Shown piece by piece: positions 54,873-64,000 of a DNA stretch of 64,000 bases. The position numbers were made by a program, and so were the translations under genes. Within the stretch, counting starts at the first letter, position 1; the number at the start of each line of letters is the position of its first letter. Origin of the DNA: Asticcacaulis sp. AC460 (GTDB taxonomy: Bacteria; Pseudomonadota; Alphaproteobacteria; Caulobacterales; Caulobacteraceae); contig NZ_AWGD01000032.1 in NCBI RefSeq assembly GCF_000495795.1, forward strand, positions 1 to 64,000. The letters run 5' to 3'. The notes beneath the pieces are model-generated. The model was not told the DNA's origin and did not search any database. It was given only the letters and a program-made list of their open reading frames with translations.

Positions 54873-55169
54873 TCATGCGCTTGGCAGCCGGATTTTCAAT
54901 TCACCGCCGGCGCCGAACATCGAGCGATGCGATTTGAGGCGGGACTGCTGGCTGACCAGGGACAAAATGGCGACGCCAGTGCTAATCGCAGGCTGGGGTG
55001 CAAATTCCGGGGTCACCTCGATATGCCGGCCCGTCGATGTCCACGCCGTCCATTTCAAACCGTAGGACGTCATCCGCCGATATCGTTTGTAAACCGTGCC
55101 GTCCTCCCGGACCGCATGTTCGATATCGACGTTCGTGCCGCCTTTGTAGAGTGCGATTGCCTTGGCCAT
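54873..55169 (-). CDS. 98-residue hypothetical protein
   Basis: Starts at the ATG at 55169 (MAKAIALYKGGTNVDIEHAV). Basic, with predicted beta strands; no known domain. A purine-rich motif lies 32 nt upstream and the gene is oriented with its neighbours. Confidence 0.6.
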   Translation of the reverse strand: MAKAIALYKGGTNVDIEHAVREDGTVYKRYRRMTSYGLKWTAWTSTGRHIEVTPEFAPQPAISTGVAILSLVSQQSRLKSHRSMFGAGGELKIRLPSA

Positions 55170-55200
55170 TTCCGATCTCCGATGAAACTCATCGACCGGC

Positions 55201-55220
55201 GCCCTCCCCCTTCCTTTTCC
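55201..55220 (-). promoter_or_regulatory. Purine-rich leader motif (98-aa gene)
   Basis: On the minus strand: GGGGAAAAGGAAGGGGGAGG, ending 32 nt before the ATG at 55169. Same type as the other four copies. Confidence 0.55.
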
Positions 55221-55272
55221 CCATTGAGCGATCCAAAAAAATACCCCAGGCCGAAACCTGGGGCTGACGCTG

Positions 55273-56196
55273 CTATTTCTTCGGCGTGACCTGCATGGTG
55301 CGGATGCCTTTTTCGCGGGCCTTTTGACCGATATTGGCGGCAGGCCCAAACGGGCGGTGCTCTTCCTCGGTGACAGGCTCCAGCGTACATTCCAGGGTCA
55401 GCACCAGGACCGGATCAAGTAACAACAGATCGTCATTGGCCTTGAAGGGCGCGGCACCCTTGAATTTGTCGAAATTGGCCTTGGACAGGATGGTCTTGAT
55501 CTTCTTGTCACGCGCCCATTTGAGGGCCAGTTGTTCGGCGCCGAGATTGCCGGTTGTCGCCAGTTGCATGTTCGGGAATTGGGATAGCGCCCAGTTCAAG
55601 GCGTCATAGATGCGATTGGCGTCGTTCACGCGGTTGGCTTTCGGTGCACCTCGGAATACGACGACCTCGGTGCCAGGATCGGCCAGGCCTTGTTCACGTC
55701 GATCCTTCGCGCGCAGGGCTTCCTTCACTTCGATCTGAGCATAGGTCGTCGCGTGATTTTTCGCCGAACCGCGCCACGGGGTCCAGACTTCACCCGTTTG
55801 GGCGGTATAGTTTTCATTGGCGGCGTCGCGCATGACCTCCATGATCATCACTGCGGCCTCGCCTCGGTTGAAGCTGCGCGTGGCGTCCTGAAGTTCGACA
55901 TCCTTGATCTCGCTGCCATCGAAGTCGCGGATCAGCCGGCGCATGTCATCGTGAGAGCGATCCGCTTCGCGCTGGATCCGCAGGATGGCGCTGTGCAATC
56001 CACCGATAAGACCTTCCATGATGATCGGCAGATGGTCTTCCAGGGCGGTGTTCAGAAAGACGTCGAGGACTTCATTGGTAACGGTCAGGCCGAGGTGTTC
56101 GATTTCAGCCTGATCGGGATAGGACATTTCATGAGAGGCAAGCGTACAGGCGGCGTCATAGCGGGAAAGGCCGAAGGAAGGAGAGGACATGTTCAT
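55273..56196 (-). CDS. DUF2493 (SLOG-related) protein
   Basis: A 307-residue protein. The C-terminal half has the DUF2493 pattern VVVFRGAPKANRVNDANRIYD, LATTGNLGAEQLALKWARD, which is related to the YspA/SLOG nucleotide-binding fold. The usual arrangement has a helical N-terminus of about 150 residues as here. The family is common on plasmids and conjugative elements; its ligand is unknown. It could bind or sense a nucleotide. Confidence 0.78.
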   Translation of the reverse strand: MNMSSPSFGLSRYDAACTLASHEMSYPDQAEIEHLGLTVTNEVLDVFLNTALEDHLPIIMEGLIGGLHSAILRIQREADRSHDDMRRLIRDFDGSEIKDVELQDATRSFNRGEAAVMIMEVMRDAANENYTAQTGEVWTPWRGSAKNHATTYAQIEVKEALRAKDRREQGLADPGTEVVVFRGAPKANRVNDANRIYDALNWALSQFPNMQLATTGNLGAEQLALKWARDKKIKTILSKANFDKFKGAAPFKANDDLLLLDPVLVLTLECTLEPVTEEEHRPFGPAANIGQKAREKGIRTMQVTPKK

Positions 56197-56936
56197 GGCG
56201 TGTGACTTTCGAAGGTGTAAGAGAACCGATTTCTCGGAGAGGCCGCCGTTGGCCTTGCCTCTGCACCACGACCGCCACGGACTGATTTTCGGGCAATGGG
56301 CGCGCTTGCGCGCTCGTCTCGACCCTTGCCCGCAAAAAATCGGCGCTGTGGCAGTGGTTGCAGGATCAAAGGCGAGACCAACGGCTTTTCACCGGGCTCT
56401 TTTCGTTTCGTCACGCTTCCGATCGTCACCCGCCGAAACCGAACCGCCTCGGCCTTTCCCGCTGTGACGGAAGCCGGTTCCCTACAAAAATCCCGCGCCG
56501 GCAGGCCGCTTCACCTGGTCGTTCGTTCAATGAAGGCACGCCGAAACAACACGCCCGCCGTCAAGCAGTCATCAAAGGACTGACCGGAGGAATACTGGTA
56601 TCCTGCCAACCCGCTGAAGGGGCTGTCGAACACATGCAGCCACCCGCCACGACACCGGCAATGGTCATCATCGAACCCACGCCACCGCCAAACCGAAGCC
56701 CGCCACGGTCTTGACTTGGACGGGACCCGCCCATAAGTCATCTTCGCCGTCTGAGGTGTGAGAGCCCGCGGCGGCGGTTAATGGAAAAGATCCCGCGAGG
56801 TTCTTCTCCGTCGTTTTTGGCCAAAGAGCGAAAGGGCGGCGTCAAGCCGCCCTTTTACCAAAGGTCTTCCGCCAAGGTGCAGGCGCAGGCTTCAGCACGC
56901 AGCCAGCTCGTCACAAGGACCTGGCACCCCAAGACA
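56197..56936. other. Gene-free region with a terminator
   Basis: About 740 bp without a supported gene. It contains the hairpin at 56831-56856 and probably the DUF2493 promoter at the left end. Open frames here have composition typical of shadows. Confidence 0.5.
56831..56856. terminator. Hairpin between gene-free region and ArdC
   Basis: AAAGGGCGGC pairs with GCCGCCCTTT around GTCAA, with T's on the plus side and TTT on the minus side. It could stop the leftward ArdC transcript, whose stop is about 80 nt upstream. Confidence 0.7.
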
Positions 56937-57839
56937 TCACCCCGCGAGGGGCAACGTCGACAAATCTTCCAAGCTTTGGCCGCCGTGGCGGTATTTTAGG
57001 ATCATGTCACATGCTAATTGCGCCTTTCCAGCCGCCTTCAGCAGTTCGTTCGGTCGATCCTTCAAAAGCTCTGCCCAATAGCCGAGATATGCAATGTGGT
57101 CCTGGAAGACCGACTGTGATGGATTTATACCGAGGTGAAGCGATGTCAGATGCGACGTCAACTCCGCCACCAGCTCTTCCCGGGCGTAGTCCTCCCGGCC
57201 TTCATAGACGGCAAATCGGTTCAAGCGGCTCTTCGCGCCAGTGGCATGGCCAAATTCATGAAGGAGCGTGGTGACGTAGTATTCGTCATTGGCAAAAGCC
57301 TCCCGCGGCGGCATCCGGATGATATCTTCCGCCACGACGTAGCAGGCCATATTGCCTCCATGCGTGACCGGCACCGGGAAATTCGCCATGATGCCGGCGA
57401 TGTCCTGCGCCAGCGGCTCCATAGCTGCGGTCGGCGCAGTCGATGGCTTGAAGAGCTCTGGCAAACCGTCGATCTGGTCAGCGTTAAAAACACAATAGGT
57501 CTTGAGAAAGCGCAGGACGCGATCATCACCTTTGTCTTCCGCCTCGCCCTCGATAGTCCGGGTCTTGTAGAGGATGGCAGGGGACGCTTTTTCGCCCTTG
57601 CGCACATTGCCGCCCAGGTCCTTGGCCTGATTGAATGTCAGCCAATAGGCACTGCCAAAACCGCGCGTCGCCTGCAGCATCGACAACAGGATGGCGTTCA
57701 TCCCGCTGAAGGCCTCGCCGGTGGAGCGCAGCGGAAACCCCGGCCGGGCACCGTTGGCCCAAGGCTGCCGCCAGGGTGCGACGCCCTTGTCCAGTTCGAT
57801 GATGATCGTGTCGATGATGGCGTCGAGTGCGGTATTCAT
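56937..57839 (-). CDS. ardC: ArdC-type antirestriction protein
   Basis: A 300-residue ArdC protein. The N-terminal ssDNA-binding domain has GVAPWRQPW, GMNAILLSM, YWLTFNQAKDLGGNVRKGEK (about 65-84). The C-terminal zincin has LLHEFGHATGAKSRL (HExxH). ArdC binds single-stranded DNA and protects transferred DNA from restriction. It ends right after the hairpin. Its purine-rich motif sits 44 nt upstream. Confidence 0.92.
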   Translation of the reverse strand: MNTALDAIIDTIIIELDKGVAPWRQPWANGARPGFPLRSTGEAFSGMNAILLSMLQATRGFGSAYWLTFNQAKDLGGNVRKGEKASPAILYKTRTIEGEAEDKGDDRVLRFLKTYCVFNADQIDGLPELFKPSTAPTAAMEPLAQDIAGIMANFPVPVTHGGNMACYVVAEDIIRMPPREAFANDEYYVTTLLHEFGHATGAKSRLNRFAVYEGREDYAREELVAELTSHLTSLHLGINPSQSVFQDHIAYLGYWAELLKDRPNELLKAAGKAQLACDMILKYRHGGQSLEDLSTLPLAG

Positions 57840-57882
57840 TGGAAATCTCCTGCTTTCACCCGATCATTCGGGCTCGCAGGAG

Positions 57883-57905
57883 ACCTCCCTTCCCTCTTCT
57901 TTCGC
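57883..57905 (-). promoter_or_regulatory. Purine-rich leader motif (ArdC)
   Basis: On the minus strand: GGCGAAAGAAGAGGGAAGGG, then AGGT, ending 44 nt before the ArdC ATG. Confidence 0.6.
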
Positions 57906-57922
57906 CGTACCCAACCGCCCGA

Positions 57923-60900
57923 TCAGGCGTTGAGCACCAAGTCCTGCGCTGGATAGGACTTCAGCACGGCCCCCATCACGGACATGTCGCCGACGGGCAG
58001 GAAAACCCGCGCGGTGTGATTGATAATCTCGACGAAGCAGCCGAGGTCACGCAAACGCCTGTACTCGTTCGTATTGCCGAAGACCTCCAAACGGTGCCTG
58101 TCCATGACCTTCGAACGCTTGAGATTGAGGTTGCCTGCCAGCTTGACGGTGCCGACATTGCGCATGACCAGATCGTGGGCGCCCAAGGGACTGGCGATTT
58201 CGCGCTTGGCGTCCGACACGCCCAGCACGTCGAGCAGTTTCAGGGCTTCCGCTTCCGACATGGTTCGGCCGAGCCAGCGCTTGCCGTCCGGCGCCCGCAA
58301 ACGCTTCACATAGCAGGACTTCGACGGCAGGTTCTTCCAGATCGGCAGCAAGAGACCGGTGACGAGATTGAGTTGAGTATGAACGAACGGATCGAGCCCG
58401 TCGATTTCTGCCTGCCAAAGGCTGCGCCAGTCCGCTTCTTCGATGGGTTCCCAGTTGCTTTCAGCGAACAGATCGTCGCGCACCAGGTCCTGCTTTGTCG
58501 GACGGTGCAACCGAATGGCCGGGATCAGGCCATCGTTGTCGTCGGTCGTGGTGACGCCTTTTTCCAGCAGGGCAATGCGCTTCGATTTCGGATTGTAGAC
58601 GAAGTCATACTTGCTGCGGGGCCAGTTCTCAAAGATCCAATTCAAATCCTCTACACGGGTCATTTTCCGACGCTCCTTGACATCGAATTTCAGAAGCCTC
58701 GTCTCGGCACCTGTCGGATCGGTACGAATAACCTGATCACTCACGAGGTCGACCTGATGCGGTACAAGGTCTTCAACGCCCTTATCGAGCGCGCCGGCGG
58801 CTTCCGCTCGCTCCAAGATCGCCTTCAAACGACCTTCGAACTCGTCGAATACAGCGTCCTGGTCGGAAATACGCAGCGCCAGAAGCCGGTTCAGGAAGGT
58901 ATGCAGGGGCGGCAAATCCTCGCTCGATAGCAGGCACCCGCTGTCGTCGCGAAGTTTCAGCGCCGTTTTACGCTCGAAGTCGCTGATGCCCATGCTCGGG
59001 ATCTTGTCCTGGTACATGGCCTGATAAAAGGCCAACAGGGCGCGGCGTGCATAATCGTTTTCCAGGTTGTCCTCCGGCCGGAACAATCCGCTGCCGGCGC
59101 CGCGGCGCTCCCCGGTACTCAACGCCCCAAGACTGTGGAGGCGTCTGGCGATTGTCGAGAGAAACCGCTTCTCGCCCTTGATATTGGTTGTCACAGGCCG
59201 GAAGCAGGGCGCACAGACTTGATTGGAGCGATGCGTTCGCCCGATGCCCTGGATCGCTGTGTCAGCGCGCCAGCCGGATTCGACGAGGTAGTGGCGCCGG
59301 GGCTTCTGGTTGGCGCAGGCGCGGTCAGCATGATAGCTCCGCCCGGTCCCGCCCGCCTGGCTGAACACGAGAATGTCTTTGCGGCCGCCCATAAAGTCGT
59401 CGGTTTCGGATTTGGCGGCGCTGGCGGAGCGTTTATCCAGAACGAACTTGTCGTCCTTCAGGATCACACGGCGGCCGCGGCCGGTGATTTCAGCTATGCG
59501 CTCGGGCCCGAAATGGTGGATCAGACCGTCAAGAACGCCCGGCACACCAGGTAGGGTTGCCAGATTGAGGATCAGCTCGTCACGCAGGGCGAGCGCCTCC
59601 TGGCTATGAACGGCATTGCCTTCGCTATCCGTCATCGGCACGAGCTTGATATTGCCGTTATCGTCTTCGGTCTCAACGAAACAGGTCGTCGGGAACGAGT
59701 GCTGCAAATACTCGGTGACGGTATCACGCGGCGTCAGGTCGATATGCAGGTCGTTGTACTCCGCTGGAGACACGGCTTCCAGCCGACGTTCCATGACCGC
59801 CTGGTTCGTCGACACCAGTTGAACCACGCAGGCCAAACCTGCCTCGACGTCTCCCTCGATAGCTCGGATCAACGTCGGGGTCTTGAATCCACAAAGAAGC
59901 GCGTTGAAAAACCGTTGACTGGTACTGGCAAAGGCCGATTTGGCGGCGCCCTTGGCCTGACCCGATGCGGTCTTGCCCTCCCCGTCGACTACGCCGATGG
60001 CCTCCAGAGCCTTGTCGAGATTGGCATGGATGATTTCGAAGGCCTCGGCCCAGGCGTCCCAGATTTCGATATTGGCCGGCGTCAGCTCGTGCAGCAACGG
60101 ATCGATCGTCAAACCGTCGAAGCTGAGCATCCGGGCGACATAAAGACCTTGCGCTTTCAATTCGCGCGCAATCAGTTCCATGACCGCAACGCCGCCATCG
60201 TCCGCCGCTTTCAGAAATTCCTCCCGGGTCAGGAACGGGGCCTCGGTCGATCCCCACAGTCCGAGACGGCTGGCATAGGCCAGGTTTTCCGGGGTAGTGG
60301 CGCCGGTTGCCGACACGTACATGATCCGGGCATTCGGCAACCGGTATTGCAGCATCAACCCGGCCAGGCCTTGCTGCGACGGCTTCTTGGCGCCGCGATT
60401 GCCTTTGCCGCCGGCAGCGTTCGCCATTTCGTGGGCTTCGTCGAAGACAATAGCGCCGTCAAAATCGGCCCCCAACCAATCGACGATCTGGTCGAGACGG
60501 GATTTCTTTTCCTGACGAGCGGCCACCCGCAAAGTGGCGTAGGTGCTGAACAGGATGCCCTTGTCCATACGGATCGGCTGCCCAAGCTTGTAGGCGCTCT
60601 GGCAAACGAGATCATTGGCCGCGCCGCCGATGGCCGACCAGTCTCGTCGCGCGTCTTCCAGCAGCTCGTCGTTCTTGGAAATCCAGACGGCCTTTGGGCG
60701 TCCGTTTGCTACATTGTCGGCGATCACCGCGGATATCTGGCGCCCCTTGCCGACACCCGTACCGTCACCGAGAAAGAAACCCTTGCGAAGCTGAAAGCCG
60801 CCCTCGTGGGTCTCGGGCACCGCTGTGTAACTGGTCTTTTGCTCATTCAGCGCCCAAAAGCCTGGCAGAATTTCAGAATGGGCCTGGCCGGCATAGACGA

Positions 60901-62170
60901 CGGTTTCCATCTGGGCGTCAGACAGTCCACCCGTCAGCACCATAGGGGGCAGTTTCGGCTGGTATGTTGGCCGCGGCACGGCGACAGAACCCATGGCGGA
61001 GGATTCAACAAGTGAAGACGGATGGGCGAACGAGGGTGCAAGCTGCATCCGCGAGACGCGATAGGCGCTGAACAGGCCGACATCGTCACCGATCCCAGCC
61101 CAATCGATTGTCGTATAGGTCGCCAGGGCGGTCGTCTGGAGGAAGGATAGTCGGGTCGAGACGGTTGGTCGTGCTCCTGCGTTACCCGAAAAAGCCGCCA
61201 CAGAGCCCGCAGGGCGGAAAATCCGTGCCTTGGCTGTCAAGCGAGCGGGAACGGCCGAAATTGCCTCCAGCGCATGTGCCAGGCTCTCGGCGGCCATTAT
61301 CGAAGCGTTATCTTCCGTTGGCGCGACGCGATCGAAGACAAAAAGGCCGGTTTCGACCCCTGTGCCATGTTTACCGAAGGCATTTTCCGGCAGGATTATT
61401 GTGGCGCGAATAACAAACAGGCGTGACAGGCGCCCCAACGCCGGCGACTCGAAGAAGGAAGCTGGCACGATTGCTGAGACGCGTCCTCCATCGGCTACAC
61501 ATTTTCCGGCGCCGAGCAGATGCGCCTCGATGTCGGTGAAGGGAGGGTTCATGACGACAGCGTCGAACTGACCCGCGGTTTGCACCCGATCATGCAGCGT
61601 CTTCCCGTCGAACCGGCTGCGGTCCGACCCAGCGAAGGCAGCGTCGAGAAGCTCGGCGCGGGTCGCGGCGATTTCGTTCAAGTGAAGCCTGGCGCCACAG
61701 ACCTCCGCCATGACGGCCAACATGCCTGTGCCGGCGGAAGGTTCAAGGACAAAATCCCCAGGCCGGATCTGGGCAGCCAGGATTGCCAGGGCAGCAAGTT
61801 CGAGTGGCGTGGAGAATTGATCGAGGGCCACTTGCTCCTCGGACCGACGCGAATGGGTCAGGCCAAGTACGGAGATTTTCGCCAGCGCCTCAACCACGTC
61901 CAGAGGCGCATCTTCGATCCGCGACACCTGGCACGCGACCTTGCGAACCTGCAGAACCTGCGCGACTTCGATGGCCTCATAGGCGTCTTTCCAGTTCCAC
62001 ACACCTTCGGTGTCGGTGCCCATGAAGGAAAAACTCATGGCATCACGTACTGTGCCGCGATCGAGCGCCTTGCCGCGCATCAGGCTGGGTTGCAGTGCTC
62101 GCGCCGCACCCAACAGGGCCGCCGATTTGCTGAGGGTGGTTGCGCCGAAAAGGGAAAGGGACTTGTTCAT
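57923..62170 (-). CDS. Giant methyltransferase-helicase of Strawberry-notch type
   Basis: A 1,415-residue protein. The N-terminal N6-adenine methylase-like domain has FVLEPSAGTGML (about 141-152) and VVMNPPFTD (NPPF). A SNF2-type ATPase follows: GDGTGVGKGRQISAVI (Walker A, about 465), VFDEAHEMAN (DEAH, about 577) and YVSATGATTP. The Strawberry-notch helicase C-domain lies after that (FSQAGGTGRSYHADR). It is large for the family but intact. It may methylate incoming DNA and remodel it; such proteins are widespread on conjugative plasmids. It lies just upstream of ArdC, with a purine-rich motif. Confidence 0.9.
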   Translation of the reverse strand: MNKSLSLFGATTLSKSAALLGAARALQPSLMRGKALDRGTVRDAMSFSFMGTDTEGVWNWKDAYEAIEVAQVLQVRKVACQVSRIEDAPLDVVEALAKISVLGLTHSRRSEEQVALDQFSTPLELAALAILAAQIRPGDFVLEPSAGTGMLAVMAEVCGARLHLNEIAATRAELLDAAFAGSDRSRFDGKTLHDRVQTAGQFDAVVMNPPFTDIEAHLLGAGKCVADGGRVSAIVPASFFESPALGRLSRLFVIRATIILPENAFGKHGTGVETGLFVFDRVAPTEDNASIMAAESLAHALEAISAVPARLTAKARIFRPAGSVAAFSGNAGARPTVSTRLSFLQTTALATYTTIDWAGIGDDVGLFSAYRVSRMQLAPSFAHPSSLVESSAMGSVAVPRPTYQPKLPPMVLTGGLSDAQMETVVYAGQAHSEILPGFWALNEQKTSYTAVPETHEGGFQLRKGFFLGDGTGVGKGRQISAVIADNVANGRPKAVWISKNDELLEDARRDWSAIGGAANDLVCQSAYKLGQPIRMDKGILFSTYATLRVAARQEKKSRLDQIVDWLGADFDGAIVFDEAHEMANAAGGKGNRGAKKPSQQGLAGLMLQYRLPNARIMYVSATGATTPENLAYASRLGLWGSTEAPFLTREEFLKAADDGGVAVMELIARELKAQGLYVARMLSFDGLTIDPLLHELTPANIEIWDAWAEAFEIIHANLDKALEAIGVVDGEGKTASGQAKGAAKSAFASTSQRFFNALLCGFKTPTLIRAIEGDVEAGLACVVQLVSTNQAVMERRLEAVSPAEYNDLHIDLTPRDTVTEYLQHSFPTTCFVETEDDNGNIKLVPMTDSEGNAVHSQEALALRDELILNLATLPGVPGVLDGLIHHFGPERIAEITGRGRRVILKDDKFVLDKRSASAAKSETDDFMGGRKDILVFSQAGGTGRSYHADRACANQKPRRHYLVESGWRADTAIQGIGRTHRSNQVCAPCFRPVTTNIKGEKRFLSTIARRLHSLGALSTGERRGAGSGLFRPEDNLENDYARRALLAFYQAMYQDKIPSMGISDFERKTALKLRDDSGCLLSSEDLPPLHTFLNRLLALRISDQDAVFDEFEGRLKAILERAEAAGALDKGVEDLVPHQVDLVSDQVIRTDPTGAETRLLKFDVKERRKMTRVEDLNWIFENWPRSKYDFVYNPKSKRIALLEKGVTTTDDNDGLIPAIRLHRPTKQDLVRDDLFAESNWEPIEEADWRSLWQAEIDGLDPFVHTQLNLVTGLLLPIWKNLPSKSCYVKRLRAPDGKRWLGRTMSEAEALKLLDVLGVSDAKREIASPLGAHDLVMRNVGTVKLAGNLNLKRSKVMDRHRLEVFGNTNEYRRLRDLGCFVEIINHTARVFLPVGDMSVMGAVLKSYPAQDLVLNA

Positions 62171-62213
62171 GGCTGACTCCGTCTGGTCTTGGGCTTTGCC
62201 CGGTTGAGATCAG

Positions 62214-62242
62214 CCTTCCCCTCCCTCCCCTCTTCTTTCGCC
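62214..62242 (-). promoter_or_regulatory. Purine-rich leader motif (methylase-helicase)
   Basis: On the minus strand: GGCGAAAGAAGAGGGGAGGG, then AGGGGAAGG, ending 44 nt before the ATG at 62170. Nearly the same as the ArdC copy. Confidence 0.65.
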
Positions 62243-62312
62243 AACCAGGCCATTCGAACGCCGGCATGAAATTGGCCCCCGCCAGAACAGCGAGGGCCGG
62301 ATAGTTCAGGGC

Positions 62313-64000
62313 CTATGCTGCCTCTGACAGTTGTTCATCGCCTCCAGTCACGGCGTCATTTGGGACAGGCTCCTCTTCGGGTTCCAATTCCTCGTCGCCT
62401 TCCAACTCAACGTTTCCTGCGCCCGCGGCATCGTCCGAATCCGCGTCCGCCGCATCATCTTCCGCCTCCAGTTCCGCGTTGTTGTCGAAGCTGAGCGCCG
62501 CAGGCACCCATTGATGGGCAACCCCCTGCTCCGCGATATAGCTGGCCAGCGCAGCCTTTTTCATCGTCCCCAGGGTGTCGCCCTCACAGCCCATACGGTC
62601 GGCAAAGCCGAGCAACTGCTTCTTCGAGCACTTTGCGTAGAAATCAGCGCTCGGGAACCAGTGGGTCCGGATGTCGTGGTCGATCTCCTCGGCGACCTCC
62701 TGCATCAGCGCCCGTGCCTTCTTCCGGATCATATTGGTCGCGTCCTCCGTGATCCACAGACTCGCCGCAGTCGTGAGGGCGAGAAGCTCCTGAATTTGCC
62801 CAAATGCCAGGCTGGACACCCACGCGTAGGGCCGCAGTCCCGTCTCGGCATAGGCATCCTTGAATTCCAGCAAGCGCTGAACCAGGCCCTGGTCCAGACC
62901 TTCTACTGCGCCGTAATTGGCAGCCTGGATATTGCGCGTGTAGCTGACCTTCAGGGCCCGGTCGTCGATGTAGCTACCCTGCTGCGAGAGAACCACCTGT
63001 TCGAACATGCTGCAGACCTGCAGTTTGAGCGCCGCTGAGAACGAGCCGGCCAAGGAACACTGTAAACCGCGCACGGCCATCTCGGTGGCCAGGCGGTGAA
63101 AGGCATTGCTCTCGCCGTCGGTGTCGATCAGGATTTTTCGTTCCGGAACGGTATCAAAGACACGCGGCTCTGCCTTTGGCGTGGCATCAAGCGCTGCGCG
63201 TTTGGATTCCTCCCAGGCGCTGATATCGTCGACGTAGGTGTGAAACTTGAATTCCAGCAGGGTTCTGTCGCCGGGGACGATGAGGACGGCCCGGACCGGC
63301 ATCGGGGCCAGACGAGCAACTTCCTGGTCGAACAGGGCCTTGCAGAACGGCGCCAGTCCGGTGACCTCAAACACGCCATCTTCTGGCACCGGCGGCAAAG
63401 CTTCGCGAACCGTGGCCAATTTGGCCTGGGCCTCGGCAAGAGCCTCCCGTTCCTCCTTGCTTCGGCTGTACCGATAGCCAGGGTCGCCGAATTCTTCGGG
63501 AAGTTGCGCGTCGCTGTCGGGATTGATCAAGGTCGTTATACCCAATCCCTCGAACAGATCCCGCAACGGTTGGAGTTTTTCGGCCCATAGCGAAGCGGCA
63601 ATGGGCGTGTCCAGGCACATGTCGGGCAACTCGTTCAGGAGGTCGGTTGAAACCTTTCCGCCGGCTTCAACGTAGGCGTCTACGCCTACGATCTTCATCA
63701 TCGACGAGGCGGCCGACAAACCCTCCTGATCAAGATAATCGCGGACTTGGCCGGCGCTCAGGTGTCCGTACTGCCGGCCCTTGCTGATCACCGCTTCCTG
63801 CTCAGCCAGCGTTGGAATGCGCGCGATCATTTTGAGAGTGTTGAAGTCGATGAACTTGGTCTTGAATGCCGTGATGGCGTCGAGGTGGACGCGCGAGACG
63901 ACCTGAAACTTCTTCACTTCGGCCAGATCCATGCACAAACCTCGTGCGATCTTGTCGACCGAGAACTTCTTGTCAGCCATGGCGCGGATGGCCAGGATCT
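62313..64000 (-). CDS. ParB-like nucleoid/partition protein, N-terminus beyond window
   Basis: The window shows 555 residues from an internal Met and the frame stays open to base 64000. The part near the edge has the ParB HTH region (SVDKIARGLCMDLAEVKKF, FIDFNTLKMIARIPTLAEQE, LSAGQVRDYL) followed by a large C-terminal domain and an acidic tail (EGDEELEPEEEPVP). The N-terminal ParB nuclease domain with its GxxRxxA motif must lie outside. ParB-like proteins of this size are typical of alphaproteobacterial conjugative plasmids. Confidence 0.8.
   Translation of the reverse strand, partial: ILAIRAMADKKFSVDKIARGLCMDLAEVKKFQVVSRVHLDAITAFKTKFIDFNTLKMIARIPTLAEQEAVISKGRQYGHLSAGQVRDYLDQEGLSAASSMMKIVGVDAYVEAGGKVSTDLLNELPDMCLDTPIAASLWAEKLQPLRDLFEGLGITTLINPDSDAQLPEEFGDPGYRYSRSKEEREALAEAQAKLATVREALPPVPEDGVFEVTGLAPFCKALFDQEVARLAPMPVRAVLIVPGDRTLLEFKFHTYVDDISAWEESKRAALDATPKAEPRVFDTVPERKILIDTDGESNAFHRLATEMAVRGLQCSLAGSFSAALKLQVCSMFEQVVLSQQGSYIDDRALKVSYTRNIQAANYGAVEGLDQGLVQRLLEFKDAYAETGLRPYAWVSSLAFGQIQELLALTTAASLWITEDATNMIRKKARALMQEVAEEIDHDIRTHWFPSADFYAKCSKKQLLGFADRMGCEGDTLGTMKKAALASYIAEQGVAHQWVPAALSFDNNAELEAEDDAADADSDDAAGAGNVELEGDEELEPEEEPVPNDAVTGGDEQLSEAA

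Noticed and set aside
56197-56936. Several overlapping small ORFs in the gene-free zone
   Set aside because: Arg/Pro/Ser-rich composition, no ribosome sites, no domain resemblance.
59606-61015. Long rightward ORF inside the methylase-helicase gene
   Set aside because: Antisense shadow; the leftward frame has continuous domain matches.

Overview
The window looks like a high-G+C alphaproteobacterial replicon. The evidence is the gene families: a narG/narK denitrification locus with a Dnr/NnrR-type regulator, the ubiTUV oxygen-independent ubiquinone genes, ParB/RepB-type partition proteins, and the ArdB/ArdC/Strawberry-notch gene set common on alphaproteobacterial plasmids and conjugative islands. 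I cannot fix the genus from sequence alone.

Region 1 (1-12.8 kb) is an anaerobic nitrate/nitric oxide block. A leftward narK-narK-narG operon and a rightward Crp/Fnr-type regulator gene share an upstream region with three FNR/DNR-type palindromes. Next is a leftward ubiT-ubiU-ubiV-nnrS operon. It is followed by a small cysteine-rich secreted peptide pair, a RIC/YtfE iron-sulfur repair protein with its own FNR-type box, a MoaB-like protein, and a tightly coupled ThiO-like oxidase / SirB / TauE trio.

Region 2 (12.8-15 kb) is a scar. It holds a decayed MarR/MFS efflux locus in which the MFS 5' end is fused to the 3' end of a LysR regulator, and a DMT permease lacking its N-terminal half.

Region 3 (15-45.7 kb) is a defence and mobile-element island. 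It is bracketed by two homologous tandem pairs of tyrosine recombinases with the same gene-overlap geometry. Inside are a large serine recombinase with two RepB/ParB-like proteins, an HTH protein, a type III restriction-modification cassette expanded by an SNF2 helicase and a DUF4391 protein, an Mre11/Rad50-like nuclease-ATPase pair, a frameshifted PD-(D/E)XK nuclease gene, and an unfamiliar module (a 502-aa unknown plus an 863-aa PLD nuclease, with a zincin metallopeptidase downstream). An IS1182-type insertion sequence lies next to the second recombinase pair.

Region 4 (45.7-64 kb) looks like the backbone of a plasmid or integrative conjugative element, mostly leftward. It has an SRAP protein, a DUF6927 protein, SSB, an orphaned AbiEi antitoxin, a phosphoribosyltransferase preceded by a terminator-like hairpin, ArdB and ArdC antirestriction proteins, a membrane-anchored Mrr endonuclease, a DUF2493 protein, a giant methylase-helicase of the Strawberry-notch type, and a ParB-like protein running off the window. 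Five of these leftward genes share a purine-rich GGGAGGG-type motif 24-45 nt before their start codon. I saw no rRNA or convincing tRNA genes and no CRISPR array.
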